From Streptomyces narbonensis (GTDB taxonomy: Bacteria; Actinomycetota; Actinomycetes; Streptomycetales; Streptomycetaceae), in the NCBI RefSeq assembly GCF_014649015.1, contig NZ_BMSF01000002.1, positions 1 through 64,000 on the forward strand: a stretch of 64,000 nt of DNA. The letters are read 5' to 3'. Positions 43,517 through 52,145 of this stretch are shown piece by piece (within the stretch, counting starts at the first letter, position 1; each line of letters begins with the position of its first letter). Position numbers and translations under genes: made by a program. Below the pieces are notes generated by a model. That model searched no databases. It saw nothing but the letters and a program-made list of their open reading frames with translations, and was not told the origin of the DNA.

Positions 43517-43948
43517 CTAGAAGCGGGGCCGAGGGTCGCCGGGGGCCGGGCGGTGCTCGGGGCCGTGGTCCGCACTCTCGCGGTGCTTGGTGTCGTGGGG
43601 CTGGGAGCCGTGGTTCTCGGGTCGCGTGCTCTCGGGGCCGTGGCGGTCGGTCCGCAGGGCACCGGAGCCGTCCTGATCGGAGTGGTCCTGCTCGGAGCCG
43701 TCCTGCTCGGCCTGGTCGCGCTCGGCGCTGAGTCGGTCGCTGTCGGGGTGCGGGGGCTCCGGGTCCAGGCGCTCGGCCGTGGACTGGATGTCGGCGTCGA
43801 GCTGGGAGAGGTCGGCGGAGAGCGCCGCCATCAGCTCCTCCATCTGCTGGAGCAGGCCCTTGGGCGCGCCGGCGTCCTTCTGCTCGGGCACGGACGGCGG
43901 CGCGGACTGCTCGGGCACGGCCCGCTCCGGCGCGGCTTCCTGGGACAT
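43517..43948 (-). CDS. Hypothetical charged protein with a short coiled coil
   Basis: A 143-aa protein starting MSQEAAPERAVPEQ after GAGGAGG. Residues about 28-62 (GLLQQMEELMAALSADLSQL) form a likely coiled coil. The remainder is a charged Asp/Glu/His/Gln-rich tail with SEQDHSDQDGSG-type repeats. The start was moved downstream from 44008 because of the ribosome-binding site. No family is recognised. It is convergent with the DUF6099 gene, 38 bases apart. The 247 bases to the next gene hold no other gene I can support. Confidence 0.7.
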   Translation of the reverse strand: MSQEAAPERAVPEQSAPPSVPEQKDAGAPKGLLQQMEELMAALSADLSQLDADIQSTAERLDPEPPHPDSDRLSAERDQAEQDGSEQDHSDQDGSGALRTDRHGPESTRPENHGSQPHDTKHRESADHGPEHRPAPGDPRPRF

Positions 43949-44195
43949 GGCGGCCTCCTCGGCCCGGACCCACCGCCGTCGGCGGGGACACGGGAGAGAG
44001 CGACGCACCGGCTGCGGCCGCCGGCACGCGGGCCGGGCGGTCCGGCTCCGCCCGAGCCAACGACGGGTCCCCGGCCACGGTCACTGGCCGGGTAGGACGC
44101 GGCCCGCCACGGGCCGGATATTCACCCGACCGGGCCGGAGCCACCCGCGAGCTGACGGAGAGGTTGACACGCACCCGACGGTGCAGGATGGAGGT

Positions 44196-45119
44196 ATGGA
44201 TCTCCGTATCTTCACCGAACCCCAGCAGGGGGCCGACTACGACACCCTCCTCGCGGTGGCCCGGGCCACCGAGGAGCTCGGCTTCGACGCCTTCTTCCGC
44301 TCCGACCACTACCTCAGCATGGGCTCGTCCGACGGGCTTCCCGGGCCGACGGACGCCTGGATCACCCTGGCCGGTCTCGCACGGGAGACGAAGCGGATCC
44401 GGCTCGGCACCCTGATGACCGCCGGTACGTTCCGGCTGCCGGGAGTCCTGGCCATCCAGGTCGCGCAGGTCGACCGGATGTCCGGCGGCCGGGTCGAACT
44501 GGGGCTCGGCGCGGGCTGGTTCGAGGAGGAGCACAAGGCCTACGGCATTCCGTTCCCGAAGGAGAAGTTCGGCCGGCTGGAGGAGCAGCTGGCGATCGTG
44601 ACCGGCCTGTGGGAGACCGAGCTTGGCAAGACGTTCTCCTACGAGGGGCAGTACTACCAGCTCACCGACTCGCCCGCGCTGCCGAAGCCCGCGCAGGACA
44701 GGATCCCGGTGCTGATCGGCGGACACGGTGCGAGTCGTACGCCGCGGCTGGCCGCGCGGTACGCGGACGAGTTCAACATCCCCTTCGCCTCGCTGGAGGA
44801 CAGCGAGCGGCAGTTCGGCCGGGTCCGGGCGGCGGCGGAGGCGGCGGGGCGGCAGGCCGGTGACCTCGTGTACTCCAACGCGCTGGTCGTCTGTGTCGGC
44901 AAGAACGACGCGGAGGTGGCCCGCCGGGCCGCCGCGATCGGGCGGGACATGGACGAGCTCAAGGCGAACGGCCTCGCGGGCTCGCCCGCCGAGGTCGTCG
45001 ACAAGATCGGGCGGTACGCGGCCATCGGCTCCTCCCGGGTCTACCTCCAGGTCCTCGATCTCGACGACCTGGACCACTTGGAGCTGATCTCCGCGCGGGT
45101 CCAGTCGCAGCTGGGATGA
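44196..45119 (+). CDS. LLM class F420-dependent oxidoreductase
   Basis: A 307-aa luciferase-like TIM-barrel flavin/F420 enzyme: LGFDAFFRSDHYL near the N-terminus, AWITLAGLARETKRIRLGTL, GGRVELGLGAGWFEEEHKAYG and PVLIGGHGASRTPRLAARYA. The lengths and wording fit the F420-dependent TIGR03560-like group. Substrate unknown. The ATG follows GGATGGAGG. TTGACA at 44164-44169 may be a -35 element, but no -10 at the right spacing is clear. The next gene starts 13 bases after its stop. Confidence 0.9.
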   Translation: MDLRIFTEPQQGADYDTLLAVARATEELGFDAFFRSDHYLSMGSSDGLPGPTDAWITLAGLARETKRIRLGTLMTAGTFRLPGVLAIQVAQVDRMSGGRVELGLGAGWFEEEHKAYGIPFPKEKFGRLEEQLAIVTGLWETELGKTFSYEGQYYQLTDSPALPKPAQDRIPVLIGGHGASRTPRLAARYADEFNIPFASLEDSERQFGRVRAAAEAAGRQAGDLVYSNALVVCVGKNDAEVARRAAAIGRDMDELKANGLAGSPAEVVDKIGRYAAIGSSRVYLQVLDLDDLDHLELISARVQSQLG

Positions 45120-45132
45120 GCGGGGAGAGCCG

Positions 45133-46056
45133 ATGAGACCGGTCCGTACGCTTGCCGAGGCCCTCCGGGCGGGGCCGCTCGTCCTCGACGGCGGGCTGTC
45201 CAACCAGCTTGAGGCGCAGGGCTGCGACCTCTCGGACGCGCTCTGGTCCGCGCGGCTCCTCGCCGACGGGCCCGAGCAGATCGAGGCGGCGCACGCGGCG
45301 TACGTACGGGCCGGCGCCCGGGTGGTCACCACCGCCTCCTACCAGGCCACCTTCGAGGGCTTCGCCCGCCGGGGTGTGGACCGGGCCGGGGCGGCGCTGC
45401 TCCTCGGCCGGAGCGTGGAGCTCGCCAGGGAGGCGGCGGGAAGGGTCGGGGAGGGGGTCTGGGTCGCCGCGTCCGTCGGGCCGTACGGAGCGATGCTCGC
45501 GGACGGGAGCGAGTACCGGGGACGGTACGGGCTGTCCGTGCGAGAGCTGGAGCGGTTCCACCGGCCCCGGATCGAGGTGCTCGCCGCGGCCGGGCCCGAT
45601 GTCCTGGCCCTGGAGACGGTGCCGGACATGGACGAGGCGGAGGCGCTGCTGCGGGCGGTCGACGGGTGCGGGGTACCGGTGTGGCTCTCGTACACGGTCG
45701 ACGGCGGGCGGACGAGGGCCGGGCAGGAGCTGGCGGAGGCCTTCGCGGTCGCCGCCGGGAACGACCAGGTCGTGGCCGTGGGGGTCAACTGCTGCGACCC
45801 GGAGGGGGTGGGGTCTGCCGTGGAGCTCGCCGTCGCCGCGACCGGGAAGCCGGCCGTGGTCTACCCGAACAGCGGGGAGCGGTGGGACGCCGGGGCCCGG
45901 GGCTGGCGTGGCGACGGCACCTTCGACCCGTCCCGGGCCGCCGCCTGGGCGGTCGCCGGGGCCCGGTTGGTCGGGGGCTGCTGCCGCGTCGGTCCGCCGC
46001 TCGTCGCCGCGCTGGCCGGGGCTCTCGCCCGCGGGACGGAGCCTCCGCCCGAGTAG
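45133..46056 (+). CDS. mmuM: Homocysteine S-methyltransferase
   Basis: A 307-aa zinc-dependent methyltransferase: LVLDGGLSNQLEAQGCDLSD, TASYQATFEGFA, and the three zinc-binding cysteines in VNCCDPEG and GGCCRVGP. It should move a methyl group from S-methylmethionine or SAM to homocysteine, giving methionine. The ATG at 45133 follows GGGGAGAGCC. Close spacing suggests co-transcription with the LLM oxidoreductase. Confidence 0.92.
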   Translation: MRPVRTLAEALRAGPLVLDGGLSNQLEAQGCDLSDALWSARLLADGPEQIEAAHAAYVRAGARVVTTASYQATFEGFARRGVDRAGAALLLGRSVELAREAAGRVGEGVWVAASVGPYGAMLADGSEYRGRYGLSVRELERFHRPRIEVLAAAGPDVLALETVPDMDEAEALLRAVDGCGVPVWLSYTVDGGRTRAGQELAEAFAVAAGNDQVVAVGVNCCDPEGVGSAVELAVAATGKPAVVYPNSGERWDAGARGWRGDGTFDPSRAAAWAVAGARLVGGCCRVGPPLVAALAGALARGTEPPPE

Positions 46057-46124
46057 CCGACGGGCGACCCAGGTGCGCCGAAATTGCCTGGTGGGGCGGG
46101 CGGGGCGCGCTCATACTCGAGCGT

Positions 46125-47600
46125 GTGTTCCTGACGATCAGTACAACCGGCATCCCGGAGCGACCCGCGACCGATCTCGGATTTCTGCTGCACAAGCATC
46201 CCGAGAGGGCGCAGGCGTTCTCGACCTCGCACGGCACCGCGCACGTCCTCTACCCCGAGGCGAGCGCCGAGCGGTGCACTGCGGCACTCCTCCTGGAGGT
46301 GGATACCGTGGCGCTGGTGCGCCGCGGCAAGGGCAAGGGCCGGGGCGGCGCCCCCGACGCCGCGCTCGCTCAGTACGTGAACGACCGGCCCTACGCGGCG
46401 TCCTCGCTGCTCGCCGTGGCGCTCGCCAAGGTCTTCAAGACCGCGCTGCACGGCGTGTGTCAGGCGATGCCCGAACGGGCCGCCGCACCGCTGCCGTTGC
46501 GCGTCGAGGTCCCCGCGCTCCCCGCCCGGGGCGGCGCCGGCCTCGTGCGCGCCCTCTTCGAGCCGCTCGGCTGGAGCACGGTGGAGGCCGAACCGGTCGC
46601 GCTGGACGAGGAGTTCCCCGAGTGGGGCGACTCCCGGTACGTGCGGCTGGTGCTCGAAGGCGAGCTACGGCTCGCCGACGCGCTCAACCAGCTGTACGTC
46701 CTGCTGCCCGTCCTCGACGACGCCAAGCACTACTGGGTCGCGCCCGACGAGGTCGACAAGCTGCTGCGCGCCGGGGACGGCTGGCTGGCCGGGCACCCGG
46801 AGCGGAAGCTGATCACCGCGCGCTACCTCTCGCGCCGCTGGGGCCTGGCCCGGGAGGCGACGGAGCGCCTCGAGCTGGTGCGCCTCGCCGAGGCCGAGGG
46901 GCTCGACGTCGAGGACGTCGACAACGCCGTGGACGAGTCCACCGACACGGAGGAGCGGCCGGTGCCGCTCGCCGAGCAGCGGCGGGACGCGATCCTCGCC
47001 GCGCTCCACGGCGCCGGTGCGGCCCGCGTCCTCGACCTCGGCTGCGGCCAGGGCCAGTTGGTGCAGGCCCTGCTCAAGGACGTCCGGTTCACCGAGATCG
47101 TCGGCGTCGACGTGTCCGTCCGGGCGCTGACCGTCGCCGCCCGCCGGCTGCGGCTCGACCGGATGGGGGAGCGGCAGGCCGCCCGGGTCACGCTGCTCCA
47201 GGGCTCGCTGGCGTACACCGACAAGCGGCTCGCCGGCTACGACGCGGCCGTGCTCAGCGAGGTGATCGAGCACCTGGACCTGCCGAGGCTCCCGGCGCTC
47301 GAGTACGCGGTGTTCGGCGCGGCCCGGCCCCGTACGGTCCTCGTGACCACGCCGAACGTCGAGTACAACGTGCGCTGGGAGTCGCTGCCCGCCGGACACG
47401 TCCGGCACGGCGACCACCGCTTCGAATGGACCCGGGAGGAGTTCCGGGAGTGGGCGGCCTCGGTCGCCGGACCGTACGGCTACGGCGTGGAGTTCGTGCC
47501 CGTCGGGCCGGACGACCCCGAGGTCGGGCCCCCCACGCAGATGGCCGTCTTCACCCGGACGGACAAGACCGACGAGACCTTGAAGGAGGTCACGGCATGA
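46125..47600 (+). CDS. hen1: Hen1, 3'-terminal RNA ribose 2'-O-methyltransferase
   Basis: A 491-aa protein. The bacterial Hen1 N-terminal domain (about 1-240; FLTISTTGIPERPATDLGFL, HGTAHVLYPEAS) is followed by a SAM methyltransferase (VLDLGCGQGQLVQALL; SEVIEHLDLPRLPALE and RHGDHRFEWTREEF, giving the Mn-binding Glu-x2-Glu-His and His). It methylates the 2'-OH of the damaged RNA end before Pnkp seals it, so the repaired site resists re-cleavage. The GTG has CATACT seven bases upstream and no ribosome-binding site, so a leaderless mRNA is likely. ATGA overlap with pnkp. Confidence 0.95.
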   Translation: MFLTISTTGIPERPATDLGFLLHKHPERAQAFSTSHGTAHVLYPEASAERCTAALLLEVDTVALVRRGKGKGRGGAPDAALAQYVNDRPYAASSLLAVALAKVFKTALHGVCQAMPERAAAPLPLRVEVPALPARGGAGLVRALFEPLGWSTVEAEPVALDEEFPEWGDSRYVRLVLEGELRLADALNQLYVLLPVLDDAKHYWVAPDEVDKLLRAGDGWLAGHPERKLITARYLSRRWGLAREATERLELVRLAEAEGLDVEDVDNAVDESTDTEERPVPLAEQRRDAILAALHGAGAARVLDLGCGQGQLVQALLKDVRFTEIVGVDVSVRALTVAARRLRLDRMGERQAARVTLLQGSLAYTDKRLAGYDAAVLSEVIEHLDLPRLPALEYAVFGAARPRTVLVTTPNVEYNVRWESLPAGHVRHGDHRFEWTREEFREWAASVAGPYGYGVEFVPVGPDDPEVGPPTQMAVFTRTDKTDETLKEVTA

Positions 47601-50152
47601 CCACCCGCACGCTGCCCGTCACCGACCTGTCCCTCGTGGTCCTCGTCGGTGCCACCGGCTCCGGCAAGTCGACCTTCGCCCGGCGCCACTTCAAGCCGAC
47701 CGAGATCGTCTCCTCCGACTTCTGCCGGGGGCTCGTCGCCGACGACGAGAACGACCAGTCCGCGAGCAAGGACGCCTTCGACGTCCTCCACTACATCGCC
47801 GGCAAGCGGCTGGCGGCGGGACGGCTGACCGTCGTCGACGCCACCAACGTGCAGCCGGAGGCCCGCCGTCAGCTGGTCAGGCTGGCCCGGGAGCACGACG
47901 TGCTGCCCATCGCCATCGTGCTCGACCTGCCCGAAGAGGTGTGCCGCACGCGGAACGCCGGCCGTCCCGACCGCGCCGACATGCCCGCGCACGTCATCCA
48001 GCGCCACCGCCGCGAGCTGCGCCGCTCGCTGCGCGGACTGGAGCGCGAGGGCTTCCGCAAGGTGCACGTGCTGCGCTCGGTGGAGGAGGTCGAGGAGGCC
48101 GAGGTCGTCCTGGAGCGCCGCTACAACGACCTGCGCCACCTCACCGGCCCCTTCGACATCATCGGTGACATCCACGGCTGCCGGTCCGAGCTCGACAGCC
48201 TGCTCGCCCGGCTCGGCTATGTCGACGGCCACCACCCGGAGGGGCGTACGGCCGTCTTCGTCGGCGACCTCGTCGACCGGGGCCCCGACTCGCCGGGCGT
48301 CCTGCGGCGCGTCATGGCCATGGTCGCCGCCGGCGACGCCCTGTGCGTCCCCGGCAACCACGAGAACAAGCTCGGCCGCTGGCTGAAGGGCCGGAAGGTC
48401 CAGCAGACCCACGGACTCGCCGAGACGATCGAACAGCTGGAGGGCGAGAGCGAGGAGTTCCGCGCCCAGGTCGCCGAGTTCATCGACGGGCTCGTCAGCC
48501 ACTACGTCCTCGACGGCGGCGCGCTCGTCGTCTGCCACGCAGGGCTGCCGGAGAAGTACCACGGCCGGACCTCCGGCCGGGTGCGTTCGCACGCGCTGTA
48601 CGGGGACACCACCGGGGAGACCGACGAGTTCGGGCTGCCGGTGCGCTACCCATGGGCGGAGGACTACCGGGGCCGGGCCGCCGTCGTGTACGGCCACACG
48701 CCCGTACCGAACACCTCCTGGATCAACAACACCATCTGCCTCGACACCGGAGCCGTCTTCGGCGGGAAGATGACCGCGCTGCGCTGGCCGGAGCGCGAAC
48801 TCGTCGACGTACCGGCCGAGCGGGTCTGGTACGAGCCGGCCCGGCCGCTCGTGACCGAGGCGCCCGGCGGGCACGAGGGGCGCCCGCTGGACCTGGCCGA
48901 CGTGCACGGCCGACGGATCGTGGAGACCCGGCACCTCGGCAACGTCGCCGTACGCGAGGAGAACGCCGCGGCGGCCCTGGAGGTCATGAGCCGCTTCGCC
49001 GTCGACCCGCGGCTGCTCGCCTACCTGCCGCCGACCATGGCACCGACCGCCACCTCGCGCGCCGAGGGCTACCTGGAACACCCGGCGGAGGCCTTCGCCC
49101 AGTACCGGGCGGACGGCGTCGAGCGGGTCGTGTGCGAGGAGAAGCACATGGGTTCCCGGGCCGTGGCCCTGGTCTGCCGGGACGAGAAGGCGGCCCACGA
49201 GCGCTTCGGCGTCACCGGGGTGACCGGCGCCCTGTACACCCGTACCGGCCGCCCCTTCTTCGATGACCAGGACGTCACCGAGCAGGTCCTCGACCGGCTG
49301 CGGACCGCGATCGGCGCCGCCGGGCTGTGGGACGACCTCGCCGCGTCGGACAGCGCCCCCGGCGCGGGCGACTGGCTCCTCCTCGACGGCGAGCTGATGC
49401 CGTGGTCGCTCAAGTCGGCCGGGCTGCTGCGCTCGCAGTACGCGGCGGTCGGCGCCGCCTCGGGCGCCGTCCTCCCCGGGGCGGTCTCCGCCCTGGAGCA
49501 GGCGGTCGCGCGCGGGGTCGAAGGGCTCGACGGGCTCCTCGCCAAGCAGCGGGAGCGGGGGGTGGACGCGGCCGCGTTCACCGAGGCGTACCGCAGGTAC
49601 TGCTGGCCGACGCAGGGCCTGGAAGGCGTGCGGTTCGCCCCCTTCCAGCTCCTCGCCGCGCGCGGACGCTCGCTCGCGGCCGTCCCGCACGACGAGCAGC
49701 TGGCCTGGCTCGACCGGCTCGTCGAGCACGACCCGACCGGGCTGCTCCAGGTCACCCGCAGGCTCGTCGTCGACACCGGCGACGAGGCCTCGGTCGCCGC
49801 GGGCACCGACTGGTGGCTGGAGCTGACCGCGGCAGGCGGCGAGGGGATGGTCGTCAAGCCGCTGGCCGCCCTCGTCCGCGATGCCAAGGGGCGCCTCGGG
49901 CAGCCGGGCGTGAAGGTGCGCGGCCGGGAGTACCTGCGGATCATCTACGGCCCCGAGTACACCCGCCCGGAGAACCTGGAGCGGCTGCGGCAGCGGTTCC
50001 TCGGCCACAAGCGCTCGCTGGCCCTGCGCGAGTACGCGCTCGGGCTGGAGGCGCTGGACCGGCTCGCCGACGGAGAACCGCTCTGGCGGGTCCACGAGGC
50101 CGTCTTCGCGGTCCTCGCGCTGGAGTCGGAGCCGGTCGACCCGAGGCTCTGA
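47597..50152 (+). CDS. pnkp: Polynucleotide kinase-phosphatase (bacterial Pnkp, with ligase-like module)
   Basis: An 851-aa RNA repair protein with three modules: 5'-kinase with P-loop GATGSGKST (18-26); calcineurin-type 2',3'-phosphatase (IIGDIHGCRSEL, FVGDLVDRGPDS, CVPGNHENK, VVCHAGLP, VVYGHTPVP); and an adenylyltransferase with Lys516 in CEEKHMGSRAVAL and GEGMVVKPLAAL. With Hen1 it forms the known heterotetramer that heals and seals RNA cut by ribotoxins. Full length and no lost motif that I can see. Followed by a terminator hairpin. Confidence 0.96.
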   Translation: MTTRTLPVTDLSLVVLVGATGSGKSTFARRHFKPTEIVSSDFCRGLVADDENDQSASKDAFDVLHYIAGKRLAAGRLTVVDATNVQPEARRQLVRLAREHDVLPIAIVLDLPEEVCRTRNAGRPDRADMPAHVIQRHRRELRRSLRGLEREGFRKVHVLRSVEEVEEAEVVLERRYNDLRHLTGPFDIIGDIHGCRSELDSLLARLGYVDGHHPEGRTAVFVGDLVDRGPDSPGVLRRVMAMVAAGDALCVPGNHENKLGRWLKGRKVQQTHGLAETIEQLEGESEEFRAQVAEFIDGLVSHYVLDGGALVVCHAGLPEKYHGRTSGRVRSHALYGDTTGETDEFGLPVRYPWAEDYRGRAAVVYGHTPVPNTSWINNTICLDTGAVFGGKMTALRWPERELVDVPAERVWYEPARPLVTEAPGGHEGRPLDLADVHGRRIVETRHLGNVAVREENAAAALEVMSRFAVDPRLLAYLPPTMAPTATSRAEGYLEHPAEAFAQYRADGVERVVCEEKHMGSRAVALVCRDEKAAHERFGVTGVTGALYTRTGRPFFDDQDVTEQVLDRLRTAIGAAGLWDDLAASDSAPGAGDWLLLDGELMPWSLKSAGLLRSQYAAVGAASGAVLPGAVSALEQAVARGVEGLDGLLAKQRERGVDAAAFTEAYRRYCWPTQGLEGVRFAPFQLLAARGRSLAAVPHDEQLAWLDRLVEHDPTGLLQVTRRLVVDTGDEASVAAGTDWWLELTAAGGEGMVVKPLAALVRDAKGRLGQPGVKVRGREYLRIIYGPEYTRPENLERLRQRFLGHKRSLALREYALGLEALDRLADGEPLWRVHEAVFAVLALESEPVDPRL

Positions 50153-50210
50153 ACCGCGCGATCGGGGCCGTTTCCATGGCGGTTCCGTGATTCTTTCGTG
50201 CTGCTCCGAC

Positions 50211-50254
50211 GGGGGGCGCAGGGGTGCAGGGAACGGCGCTCCCCTGCGCCCCCC
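50211..50254 (+). terminator. Terminator after pnkp
   Basis: A perfect 14-bp stem (50211-50224 with 50241-50254) with a 16-base loop, 58 bases after the pnkp stop and directly before the promoter of the Crp/Fnr-type gene. Confidence 0.85.
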
Positions 50255-50261
50255 GTGCTCG

Positions 50262-50319
50262 TTGACGTTGTCGTTCCGCACCTCTAGCGTTCTTCACCCC
50301 ACGAGGTGACACAGTGTCA
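50262..50319 (+). promoter_or_regulatory. Promoter and dyad operator of the Crp/Fnr-type gene
   Basis: TTGACG (50262-50267), 17 bases, TAGCGT (50285-50290) is a good vegetative-type promoter. TGACACAGTGTCA (50307-50319) is a perfect 13-bp dyad about 10-25 bases after the expected start of transcription, followed by a half-site-like CAGTGTGAC. TGTGA-like half sites are typical of Crp-family proteins, so autoregulation is likely. Confidence 0.7.
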
Positions 50320-50434
50320 ACAGTGTGACGGGGCACGCCACATGAGGTGTGAACACACGCGCGAGCGGCGCCGGTCGGTGACCGGTGGGCGGGACTCTCC
50401 GAGGGCCCGCGGACGGTACGGGGGTGAGCGGGTG

Positions 50435-51160
50435 ATGAGTCTCTTCGGGCAGGACCGCTCCTTCCTGCACGCCCTCCCGGCGGCCGACCGCCGCTCCCTC
50501 ATCGCCGAGGGCGCCCGCCGCTCCTACGAGCCGGGCGAGGTGATGATCCGCGAGCACGACACCAGCGCCTACGTCCTCGCGCTGCTCTCCGGCTGGTCCG
50601 TCGTCTCCGTCGGCACCGAGCGCGGCTCCCGGCTCATCCTCGCCCTGCGCGGGGCCGGTGAGGTCGTCGGGGACCTCGCAGCCGTCGACCTCCGCCCGCG
50701 CAGCGCCACCGTCACCGCGCTCGGCGCCGTCGAGGCCGTGGCCGTCTCCGGCGACCGCTTCCGGCGCTTCCTCGCCGCCCGGCCGCACGCCACCTCGCTG
50801 ATCATGCGCCAGCTCGCCACCCGGCTGCGCAGCGCCGACGTCGAACGCCGCGCGCTCGCCTCCGAGACCGTCCTCCAGCGCCTCGCCGCCCGTCTCGTCG
50901 AACTGGCGGAGCGCGCGGGCCGGCCGGCGGACGCCGGGACCGTACTCCAACTCCCGCTGCCCCAGCACGACCTGGCGGCCGCCATCGGAGCCACCCGGGA
51001 AGCCGTGGCCAAGGCGCTGCGCCTGCTGCGCGAACAGGACGTCGTCCGGACGGCGAACCGCACCGTCATCGTCATCGACATGCGGGTCCTCGTGCTGCTC
51101 GCCGAGGGGCGCGCACGCCCCCGCGCGGAACAGGCGGACGAATCTCCGCCGGATGTGTAA
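50435..51160 (+). CDS. Crp/Fnr family transcriptional regulator
   Basis: A 241-aa regulator with an N-terminal cNMP-binding domain (RRSYEPGEVMIREHDTSAYV, and the phosphate-binding-cassette-like GDLAAVDLRPRSATV, which keeps the Arg-Ser seen in cAMP binders) and a C-terminal HTH_Crp winged helix (LPLPQHDLAAAIGATREAVA; KALRLLREQDVV). No Fnr-type cysteine cluster is present. It ends 91 bases before the cyclase-like gene on the same strand. Starts ATG 50435 and GTG 50432 are adjacent and cannot be separated. Confidence 0.92.
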   Translation: MSLFGQDRSFLHALPAADRRSLIAEGARRSYEPGEVMIREHDTSAYVLALLSGWSVVSVGTERGSRLILALRGAGEVVGDLAAVDLRPRSATVTALGAVEAVAVSGDRFRRFLAARPHATSLIMRQLATRLRSADVERRALASETVLQRLAARLVELAERAGRPADAGTVLQLPLPQHDLAAAIGATREAVAKALRLLREQDVVRTANRTVIVIDMRVLVLLAEGRARPRAEQADESPPDV

Positions 51161-51251
51161 ACGGCTACATCGCAGGTCGCGGAGTGCGGCCAGGCTGGAC
51201 ATCACACCACCACGGCACCAACGGCACCACGGCGTCCAACAGGGAGTCCGA

Positions 51252-52145
51252 GTGAGCAGTGCGGGAGTGAACGGGGCGTACGAGGAGGCGGTTTCGCGCC
51301 GCGAGGCCTCCTCCGGCGGGATCCACCGGTTCGTCGTCTTCGGCGACATCTGCGGATCCGGCACCCTGAACATGGCCGAGAAAGAGCTGCACCGCACGGC
51401 GATGTACGCGGCGTTCGACGAGGCCTACGCCTCCGTCGGGGTAGAGCCCGGCACCTACCACCAGGAGGACCGGGGGGACGGCATCCTCGCCGCCCTGCGC
51501 CCCGACATGCCGCCGCGGCTCATGGTCGGACGGTGGATCGACACCCTGTACGAGAGCCTCCGCGCCCACAACACGGGCCGGAGTCCGCGACTGCGGCTGC
51601 GGATCGGCATGAACGCCGGGCTCGTGGTCCAGGACCGGCACGGGCTCGTCGGACGGGCGGTGGACCTCGCCGCCAGGCTCTGCGACAGCCCCACGGCCAA
51701 GCGGATCATGGCGGAGGCCCCCGACGTCGACCTGCTCGTCGCGGTCTCCGACTGGCTGTACGGGAACGTGGTCGCCGAGGGCGGGCGGTACGTGGAACCG
51801 GACCACTACCGGCGGGCCCGGATCCGGTCCAAGGAGACCGACGAGGCCGCCTGGTTCCATGTGCCGCGGCGTGCCGCGCCGCCGCTGGTCGGGCCCGAGG
51901 GGGAGGCCGCGCCGGGGGACGCGGACACGGGGCGACGGGCACCCGGGGTGGGTTCAGGATCCGGCGTTGGGCCGTCGCGGGGGGACGGCCCAACGCCCCG
52001 AACCGGCGGGGGGAACCGCACGTACAACGTCGGGGGAGACCTGCTCGACATCCACGGCAACACCATCCACGGCGGGTTCACCGGCATCCGCAAGGACAGG
52101 GGCGAGGACAAGGGCAAGAACACGGGGGCGGGTGGGCCGGAGTGA
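51252..52145 (+). CDS. Class III nucleotidyl cyclase-like protein
   Basis: A 297-aa soluble protein. Residues 25-170 fit a class III cyclase domain: Asp32 in VVFGDICGSG and Asp76 in DRGDGILAAL are the two metal-binding Asps; RLRIGMNAGLVVQDRHGLVG follows, then AVDLAARLC, where the usual transition-state Asn is Asp138 but Arg142 is kept. Activity is plausible but not certain. Residues 210-255 are Gly/Pro-rich linker, and the C-terminus holds YNVGGDLLDIHGNTIHGG, which looks like a protein-interaction or amyloid-like motif. GTG start with AGGGAG upstream. GTGA overlap with the next gene. Confidence 0.75.
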   Translation: MSSAGVNGAYEEAVSRREASSGGIHRFVVFGDICGSGTLNMAEKELHRTAMYAAFDEAYASVGVEPGTYHQEDRGDGILAALRPDMPPRLMVGRWIDTLYESLRAHNTGRSPRLRLRIGMNAGLVVQDRHGLVGRAVDLAARLCDSPTAKRIMAEAPDVDLLVAVSDWLYGNVVAEGGRYVEPDHYRRARIRSKETDEAAWFHVPRRAAPPLVGPEGEAAPGDADTGRRAPGVGSGSGVGPSRGDGPTPRTGGGNRTYNVGGDLLDIHGNTIHGGFTGIRKDRGEDKGKNTGAGGPE

